Assembly (NCBI GenBank): GCA_910578335.1
Contig: CAJTPU010000033.1
Location: 1-20,084, forward strand
Direction of reading: 5' to 3'
From: an uncultured Lachnospiraceae bacterium
GTDB lineage: Bacteria; Bacillota; Clostridia; Lachnospirales; Lachnospiraceae
Length of the DNA stretch: 20,084 nucleotides
Positions 15,940 to 20,084 of the stretch are shown one piece after another; the first letter of the stretch is position 1, and each line of letters begins with the position of its first letter. Below the pieces are notes generated by a model. It saw only the letters and a program-made list of their open reading frames with translations. It was not told the origin of the DNA and did no database searches. The translations under genes and the position numbers were made by a program.

Positions 15940-16950
15940 TTAATCTTCTAGTGTAATTTTTTCTTTTATTTTATCATTTATTTTCTGTTCCTTAAAGGTA
16001 ACGCACTGCAGAACAGAATTTTTGATTTCCACTGCCTTGGAGCTTCCATGCGTTTTCACTACCAGCCCGTTTAAGCCAAGCATGGGAGCGCCTCCGTATT
16101 CCTCCAAATCAAATGCCTTCAAGGTCTGCTTCAGCGCCGGTTTTACCAAAAAAGCGCCGATTTTGCTTTTCAGGCTTCCCATCATTCCTGCCTTCACCTT
16201 TTTAATCAGTGTGGCACCGACACCTTCATAAAGCTTCAGAACAACATTGCCGACAAACGCCTCGCAGACAATCACGTCTGCCACGCCCGCCGGAATGTCC
16301 CTTGCCTCCACACTGCCGATAAAATTGATTTCGGGACAGTTTTTTAAAAGCGGAAAGGTTTCCTTCACCAAGGCGTTCCCCTTCTCCTCTTCGGCGCCGA
16401 TATTGACAATCCCCACTTTCGGATTTTGAATGCCCATCACATTTTCCATGTATACGGAACCCATTTTTGCAAACTGTACCAGATGGGAAGGCCTCGCATC
16501 CACATTGGCGCCGCAGTCCACTAAAAGCGCCGCACCCGTCTCTGTGGGAATCAGCGGCGCAAGGGGAGGTCTCTCTACCCCCTTGATGCGTCCTATCAGT
16601 ACCTGCCCGCCAACCAGAACCGCTCCGGTTGAACCTGCCGATACAAACGCGTCACAGGTTCCATCCTTTACCATATACATTGCTTTTACAATGGAAGAAT
16701 CCTTTTTGCGGCGTATCGCCATAACGGGCGGCTCCGCCGTCTCTATCACCTCTTCGGCATGTACGATTTCCACCCGCGCGCTGTCATATGTCTGTCCTGC
16801 AAGCGCTTTTTCAATCGCTTCCCTGCGTCCCACAAGAAAAATCCTGACCCGCTCGTCGGCATTCACCGCTTCTACTGCTCCCTTTACAATCTCATCGGGC
16901 GCATTGTCACCTCCCATGGCATCCACCGCTACATTTACCATATCTGCCAT
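15940..16950 (-). CDS. plsX: Phosphate acyltransferase PlsX
   Basis: PlsX converts acyl-ACP and phosphate to acyl-phosphate, the acyl donor for PlsY in phosphatidic acid synthesis; it is a peripheral membrane enzyme. Family motifs: VAVDAMGGDNAP at the N-terminus, SAGSTGA, LVDCGANVD, NIGAEEEKGN and CEAFVGNVVLKLYEG. The 336-aa length is normal. The start is taken as ATG at 16950 because GGGAG lies 7 bases upstream; the frame remains open to 16980. It is the first gene of the plsX-acpP-rnc-smc-ftsY block and has its own promoter. Confidence 0.97.
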   Translation of the reverse strand: MADMVNVAVDAMGGDNAPDEIVKGAVEAVNADERVRIFLVGRREAIEKALAGQTYDSARVEIVHAEEVIETAEPPVMAIRRKKDSSIVKAMYMVKDGTCDAFVSAGSTGAVLVGGQVLIGRIKGVERPPLAPLIPTETGAALLVDCGANVDARPSHLVQFAKMGSVYMENVMGIQNPKVGIVNIGAEEEKGNALVKETFPLLKNCPEINFIGSVEARDIPAGVADVIVCEAFVGNVVLKLYEGVGATLIKKVKAGMMGSLKSKIGAFLVKPALKQTLKAFDLEEYGGAPMLGLNGLVVKTHGSSKAVEIKNSVLQCVTFKEQKINDKIKEKITLED

Positions 16951-16989
16951 TTCGTTTCTCCCTTTCGTTCCAAATTCCATTCCTTTTTT

Positions 16990-17018
16990 ACTATACTAAA
17001 CGACTATATAAAAATCAA
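16990..17018 (-). promoter_or_regulatory. Probable sigma-A promoter of the plsX operon
   Basis: On the minus strand TTGATT (17013-17018) and TATAGT (16990-16995) are separated by 17 bases. The -10 box ends 39 bases before the plsX start codon. An overlapping choice, TTGACT five bases further upstream, would need a 22-base spacer and is less likely. Confidence 0.65.
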
Positions 17019-17037
17019 GTCAAAAAAGGACTTTGCC

Positions 17038-17820
17038 CTAAATCAATCCCAGAAAATACACGATAGCGTAAAGGAGCAGCAAATGAACAGGGTAAAACAG
17101 ATAGAAAAAATACTTCATTTTCAGCCCCCTCTTTCCATTGTAAAAACCAATGGGGATAAACGCGAGAGGAGCCGTCATCTCACTGCCGCCCGTAAAAAAG
17201 CAGCTCGCCAGAAATCCGGCGCAGCCCGCCATAATCTGTGCCGTCTTGTTTCTTCTGAAAATATACAACGCCATAATACAAAAAACGCCGATTGCATCAT
17301 AGTCCGTTTTCAAGAAAAAAGCAAGCCCCATCCCCGCCCCAAGCAGGGCTGCATATAAAATAAGCTTTATCCACTTGTTTACCGCCAGTTTTTCCGTCAC
17401 CGCCCTGTATCCAATCATAACAAGCAGTCCGATAAACAGGGTGAAAAACACATTCTGGTATTGGGGCGCAAACATTTCCCCTTCAAAAGCAAGGTTAAAT
17501 GGTATCTCTGAAATCAGCGCAAACCCCAAAAGCCGCAGAGCATATTTTTTCACACTGCGCGTATGGGCAAACCCCTCCACCAAAAGAAAACAAAAGATAG
17601 GAAAGGCAATTCTTCCAATTAAGAGCCGCATCACATAGTATAATGTAACCAGCCATTTCCCATACCATGCATGCTGCAAAAATCCCAACACCACCACTGC
17701 CCCGGTATGGTCTATCAACATAGCGATAATTGCTATAATCTTCAATGTACTGCCGCTGATTCCTCGCCTTTGTACAGGCTGTATGCCCCTCTCCATCTGC
17801 ATAACGGGCACATTATCCAT
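17038..17820 (-). CDS. TraX-family integral membrane protein (putative acyltransferase)
   Basis: This 260-aa protein is largely hydrophobic, with about seven or eight predicted membrane segments. Hallmarks of the family are GISGSTLKIIAIIAMLIDHTG read in two parts near the N-terminus (residues ~20-40), RIAFPIFCFLLVEGFAHT, LISEIPFNL, and the C-terminal FYLFYPVHLLLLYAI. TraX acetylates F pilin in E. coli, but TraX-like proteins are common in clostridial chromosomes, far from any conjugation genes, as here; the substrate is unknown and may be a cell-surface molecule. The ATG start has AAGGAG 9 bases upstream and a good promoter precedes it. It lies just upstream of plsX, but the plsX promoter sits between the two. 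Confidence 0.88.
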   Translation of the reverse strand: MDNVPVMQMERGIQPVQRRGISGSTLKIIAIIAMLIDHTGAVVVLGFLQHAWYGKWLVTLYYVMRLLIGRIAFPIFCFLLVEGFAHTRSVKKYALRLLGFALISEIPFNLAFEGEMFAPQYQNVFFTLFIGLLVMIGYRAVTEKLAVNKWIKLILYAALLGAGMGLAFFLKTDYDAIGVFCIMALYIFRRNKTAQIMAGCAGFLASCFFTGGSEMTAPLAFIPIGFYNGKRGLKMKYFFYLFYPVHLLLLYAIVYFLGLI

Positions 17821-17855
17821 TTATTCCTGCTCCTTTTTCGTAATTTTCTCCCAAT

Positions 17856-17884
17856 ACAATAATCCCTTTAGCCGCTTCTGTCAA
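17856..17884 (-). promoter_or_regulatory. Sigma-A promoter of the TraX-family gene
   Basis: On the minus strand a perfect -35 box TTGACA (17879-17884) and a -10 box TATTGT (17856-17861) are separated by 17 bases. The start codon is 35 bases past the -10 box. The divergent ferritin-like gene begins 117 bases to the right; no equally good plus-strand promoter was found in the space between them. Confidence 0.72.
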
Positions 17885-18001
17885 TGCTTCCAAAAGAAGA
17901 AACTTTACTGATTGCATTATCGCTTCTTTGGATATCTGACAAACTGTCTTTGCATATACTGAACTAACATCATCTCAAACAGGGATTCCAAGGAAAATTT
18001 T

Positions 18002-18520
18002 ATGACCGATTTCAAAAATATGCACTGCGCCGCTGATACCTCTTATCCTCCCATATGTGTCACCGGGCAAAACCGCTGTTATGGCAGCATGATGCTGGAA
18101 GATTTGGCGGGCGCACACTCTGAAATGAGTACCATCAGCATGTACCTGTACAATATGATTCGAACCGGAGAGGATTACGCAGAATTATCCGCTCTTTTTA
18201 TGCGGATAAATATCGTTGAAATGCACCACTTGAAAATTTTTGGCTCTCTTGCCATGGCACTCGGCGAAGACCCAAGACTCTGGAGCGGACGCAGCGGCTG
18301 CAGAGACTACTGGACGCCTGCTTACAGCCAGTATCCCGCCAGCCTTTGCAGTATGGTACATAACGCTCTTTCCGGAGAACTGTGTGCCGTTCAAACGTAC
18401 GAACAGCAGCTTGCCGAAATAGAAGATTCCTGTATCAAAGCAAATCTGGCACGTATTATTCTTGATGAACAAATTCATGTGGAAATTTTAAAAAAAGTAA
18501 TTGAAGAATACAGATTATAA
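18002..18520 (+). CDS. Ferritin-like diiron-type protein
   Basis: This 172-aa protein has the four-helix ligand pattern of ferritin-like (rubrerythrin/Mn-catalase superfamily) proteins. E41 lies in helix 1, E73 and H76 in an E-x-x-H on helix 2 (IVEMHHLKIFG), E126 in helix 3 (LSGELCAVQTYEQQ), and E156 and H159 in a second E-x-x-H on helix 4 (LDEQIHVEIL). It has no rubredoxin-like cysteines. The linker between helices 2 and 3 (~90-112, with WSGRSGC and YWTPAYSQYP) is unusual. The likely role is binding of two metal ions in iron handling or oxidative protection, but activity cannot be read. AAGGA lies 8 bases before the ATG. It is the only plus-strand gene here and ends in a convergent terminator. 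Confidence 0.85.
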   Translation: MTDFKNMHCAADTSYPPICVTGQNRCYGSMMLEDLAGAHSEMSTISMYLYNMIRTGEDYAELSALFMRINIVEMHHLKIFGSLAMALGEDPRLWSGRSGCRDYWTPAYSQYPASLCSMVHNALSGELCAVQTYEQQLAEIEDSCIKANLARIILDEQIHVEILKKVIEEYRL

Positions 18521-18560
18521 AACAAGACCATACACAGAAAAAATCCGAATTCGCATATGC

Positions 18561-18607
18561 AAAGACCCGTCTGACAGCGCAGAAGGCGCCTTGGAAGATG
18601 GGTCTTT
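18561..18607. terminator. Bidirectional terminator between the convergent ferritin-like and coiled-coil genes
   Basis: Twelve-base arms (18561-18572 with 18596-18607) pair with one G-T wobble, giving AAAGACCC/GGGTCTTT at the base. The 23-base loop itself contains the palindrome AGGCGCCT. The T-runs are short on both strands. The right arm overlaps the stop codon of the minus-strand coiled-coil gene. Confidence 0.6.
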
Positions 18608-18959
18608 ATCCCAATGCCTTTAACTGATTCGTATGCATATTCAGATAAATATCCTGCACCTCCTGCTTCGCCTTGACATCGCTCGTCATGCTAATACATT
18701 TATCCAATTTTCTGGATAAGTCAAGATGTCCTTCCGCTACACGCTGAATGTTGACACGAATCTCATTTTCAATCGTCATGTCAAGCTTTGCAGTTCTCTG
18801 CCGCACCTCTGCCATGCCGTCTTCCAAATTGGTCACTCTCTTGTCAAGACTGTCCACCTTCTTGTCAAGACTATCTACCTTCTTGTCAAGACTGCCTACC
18901 TTCTTGTCAAGACTATCTACCTTCTCAAGAATCAGGTCGAGCTTCTTGCTGTCTGTCAT
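18606..18959 (-). CDS. Small coiled-coil protein with tandem heptad repeats, function unknown
   Basis: This 117-aa protein is highly charged and predicted to be almost wholly helical. Residues 12-41 are heptads of the type VDSLDKK repeated four times, followed by diverged heptads (VTNLEDG, MAEVRQR). Hydrophobic V and L occupy the a and d positions, as in a parallel coiled coil. There is no signal peptide or membrane segment. The repeats are also conserved as DNA (21-bp units, separate entry). The start is ATG at 18959, with AAAGGAGG 7 bases upstream; the frame extends to 18995 but lacks a better site. It has its own promoter with an overlapping palindrome. A role as an oligomerising or scaffold protein is a guess. 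Confidence 0.75.
   Translation of the reverse strand: MTDSKKLDLILEKVDSLDKKVGSLDKKVDSLDKKVDSLDKRVTNLEDGMAEVRQRTAKLDMTIENEIRVNIQRVAEGHLDLSRKLDKCISMTSDVKAKQEVQDIYLNMHTNQLKALG
18841..18924 (-). repeat. Four tandem 21-bp repeats encoding coiled-coil heptads
   Basis: There are four consecutive 21-base units (18841, 18862, 18883 and 18904). Units 2 and 4 are identical; units 1 and 3 differ from them at only two or three bases each. Each unit is exactly seven codons. A fifth, diverged unit follows (TCAAGAATC...). Near-identity at DNA level points to recent duplication by slippage or unequal recombination. Confidence 0.92.
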
Positions 18960-19005
18960 ACTATCGCCTCCTTTGCCGTTATGACTATATGTCATTTACT
19001 TGATT

Positions 19006-19043
19006 GTGGTATAAAGTATACCACGGACAAACCAAAAAGTCCA
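19006..19043 (-). promoter_or_regulatory. Promoter of the coiled-coil gene with a palindromic operator-like site over the -10 box
   Basis: On the minus strand TGGACT (19038-19043) and TATACT (19015-19020) are separated by 17 bases. The -10 box lies inside a perfect 19-base inverted repeat (19006-19024), with arms GTGGTATA and TATACCAC and a 3-base centre. The position suggests binding of a dimeric repressor, though the RNA could also form the hairpin. Confidence 0.5.
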
Positions 19044-19100
19044 GCCGGCTTTTACTCTTTTTTTATTCTCCGCGCTTCGTAAGCCTTCTATATCATAAAT

Positions 19101-19142
19101 AAAAAAAATCAAGGGCTCTGTCTTTTCTCAAGCCCTTGATTT
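19101..19142 (-). terminator. Strong intrinsic terminator after rpmF
   Basis: Arms of at least ten bases, ATCAAGGGCT (19108-19117) with AGCCCTTGAT (19131-19140), close a 13-base loop. On the minus strand the stem runs straight into eight T residues. It starts about 17 bases past the rpmF stop and isolates yceD-rpmF from the genes that follow. Confidence 0.9.
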
Positions 19143-19158
19143 CTCTATGCTTTTACTT

Positions 19159-19338
19159 TTAGTCCATGCTGATGATTTCTTTTTTATTGTAAGAACCACA
19201 AGCCTTGCATACTCTGTGAGGCATCATTAATGCACCGCATTTGCTGCATTTCACTAATGTGGGAGCACTCATTTTCCAGTTTGCTCTTCTCTTATCTCTT
19301 CTTGACTTAGAAGATTTATTCTTGGGACAAATAGACAT
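19159..19338 (-). CDS. rpmF: 50S ribosomal protein L32, zinc-ribbon form
   Basis: This 59-aa basic protein of the large ribosomal subunit was found by translating the minus strand by hand. It opens MSICPKNKSSKSRRDKRRAN, has WKMSAP, and carries a complete four-cysteine zinc ribbon, CSKCG (31-35) and CKACG (44-48). The start ATG has AGGAGG 7 bases upstream, and that site lies in the last codons of yceD. The start is 2 bases past the yceD stop, so the genes should be translationally coupled. Confidence 0.97.
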   Translation of the reverse strand: MSICPKNKSSKSRRDKRRANWKMSAPTLVKCSKCGALMMPHRVCKACGSYNKKEIISMD

Positions 19339-19340
19339 CG

Positions 19341-19859
19341 TTACACCTCCTTATTTGCGTTAAAGATATCCTGTAATACCGCCATGCGGGGGTCCGGTAC
19401 AAAAGTATCGCATCCACAATCCCCTTCGTTCAGGTCCTTGCCACACTTCTTGCAAATTCCCTTGCAGTCCGGCTTACAAAGTACCTTCTCAGGCTGGTTC
19501 ATCAAAAGCTCGCTGTATACCAGTGCCTCTATGTTAAGCTGACAGCCGTTTATCAACTCCAAATCGCTCTCCTCAGAATCCGTCCCCTCCGCTATATCCA
19601 CGCTTCTGGTAAACTCCAGCGTAATCTGGACGGGAACCTCTTTTAAGCAGCGGTCACAATTCATAAGCTGCGTCAATTCCGCATGTCCGCAAAGCTCTGC
19701 CTTTCCCTCACCCACATTGCAAAGTGTCAGGTTTAACGGCGACTTCTCCACAAAAGGAAAACGCCCTGCGCGGCTCTCGAATGCGGTCATCTCCATGACC
19801 ACTTCTTCCGTCCGTGTTTTTCCTTCGGATGTCAATACATCAGTCAAATTCAACAACAT
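19341..19859 (-). CDS. yceD: YceD/DUF177 family protein (23S rRNA accumulation-related)
   Basis: This 172-aa protein belongs to the DUF177/YceD family, encoded next to rpmF in most bacteria and linked in E. coli and plants to 23S rRNA accumulation. Cysteine motifs are CDRC in mid-protein and, near the C-terminus, CKPDCKGICKKCGKDLN followed by CGC, which resembles a metal-binding site. The start is ATG at 19859, with AGGAG 7 bases upstream; the frame is open to 19940, but that part holds the promoter. Its last codons contain the ribosome binding site of rpmF. Confidence 0.92.
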   Translation of the reverse strand: MLLNLTDVLTSEGKTRTEEVVMEMTAFESRAGRFPFVEKSPLNLTLCNVGEGKAELCGHAELTQLMNCDRCLKEVPVQITLEFTRSVDIAEGTDSEESDLELINGCQLNIEALVYSELLMNQPEKVLCKPDCKGICKKCGKDLNEGDCGCDTFVPDPRMAVLQDIFNANKEV

Positions 19860-19911
19860 AGTCTGCTCCTGGCGAAAACACCTATCTGCTTTCGTTTTCA
19901 CACACTGATTT

Positions 19912-19940
19912 ATTATACCCATGCCATCAGGCTTTGTCAA
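19912..19940 (-). promoter_or_regulatory. Perfect-consensus sigma-A promoter of yceD-rpmF
   Basis: On the minus strand TTGACA (19935-19940) and TATAAT (19912-19917) match the consensus at all twelve positions with a 17-base spacer. The 5' leader before the yceD ATG is about 45 bases. Confidence 0.92.
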
Positions 19941-20084
19941 CTCTTAAATTCATTTTTAGGCGATTTTTGATGTATGTAAAATTAATCTTGACAAATGGAA
20001 TCACTGCCAAAGCGTCCGTTTGTTCCTGCTCCGGCTGGGTGAGCAGCCCTGATGAGGTGACACCATGGCAGCAGCCGGGGCAGG
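19941..20084. other. Window edge without a recognised gene; long inverted repeat at 20025-20084
   Basis: No family could be recognised in any frame of this stretch. A minus-strand frame is open from the edge to a stop at 19927-19929, but it runs through the yceD promoter and resembles nothing known to me. The last 60 bases hold 13-base arms (20025-20037 with 20072-20084) that pair with a single U-G wobble on the plus strand around a 34-base interior. The stretch may be a structured RNA, a regulatory leader or the end of an upstream gene. Confidence 0.4.

Noticed and set aside
16990..17018. FapR operator in the plsX promoter
   Set aside because: TTTAGTA and ACTATA repeats are present, but the known FapR inverted repeat pattern is not matched.
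17955..17960. TATACT as the -10 box of the ferritin-like gene
   Set aside because: No reasonable -35 box lies 16-18 bases upstream, so the promoter is left uncalled.
18841..18924. CRISPR array
   Set aside because: The repeats are tandem without spacers, in frame inside a gene, and encode coiled-coil heptads.
20049..20055. Hammerhead ribozyme core CTGATGA on the plus strand
   Set aside because: A GAAA box after a stem II is absent in the remaining sequence and no cleavage triplet in the right arrangement was found.
19927..20084. Partial minus-strand coding region entering from the right edge
   Set aside because: The frame is open for about 52 codons but resembles no known family and overlaps a perfect-consensus promoter; not called as a gene.

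Overview
This window is chromosomal DNA from a low-to-mid GC Firmicute, most likely a clostridium of the Lachnospiraceae type. The reasons are the gene order (yceD/DUF177-rpmF, plsX-acpP-rnc-smc-ftsY, ylxM-ffh-rpsP-khpA-rimM-trmD), the zinc-ribbon form of L32, strong AGGAGG-type ribosome binding sites, and TTGACA/TATAAT promoters with 17-base spacers. Taxonomy is inferred from gene content and protein style only. All genes except one (18002-18520) lie on the minus strand, so the window reads biologically from right to left.

Right end (20084 to 19159): about 140 bases with no recognised gene and a strong inverted repeat at the very edge. A perfect-consensus promoter then drives yceD (DUF177) and rpmF (L32), which end at a strong terminator. 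Next (18996 to 17038) come three genes that interrupt the usual rpmF-plsX neighbourhood: a small coiled-coil protein built on 21-bp DNA repeats, a convergent ferritin-like diiron protein, and a TraX-family membrane protein.

Centre (17018 to 10336): a promoter drives plsX-acpP-rnc-smc-ftsY. This block joins phospholipid acyl transfer, acyl carrier protein, RNase III, chromosome condensation and the SRP receptor. The genes are tightly packed, with rnc and smc overlapping by one base. FtsY starts with TTG.

Middle-left (10248 to 4532): five genes sit between ftsY and ylxM: threonine dehydratase (ilvA), a YitT-family membrane protein, an AraC-type regulator, a 645-aa protein joining a ParB/sulfiredoxin-like domain to a BMP-family ligand-binding domain without a signal peptide, and a small metallophosphoesterase. 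Terminators at 8953-8985 and 4453-4491 mark off the last four as a probable operon.

Left end (4471 to 44): a clear promoter, its -35 box lying inside the upstream terminator hairpin, drives ylxM-ffh-rpsP-khpA-rimM-trmD. An intrinsic terminator between khpA and rimM probably attenuates the last two genes. TrmD carries an extra C-terminal GNAT acetyltransferase domain.

Most of the window is housekeeping. The items that look least ordinary are the ParB-like/BMP fusion in its AraC operon, the TrmD-GNAT fusion, and the heptad-length repeat gene with a palindrome over its promoter. No mobile element, CRISPR array, tRNA or rRNA was seen.
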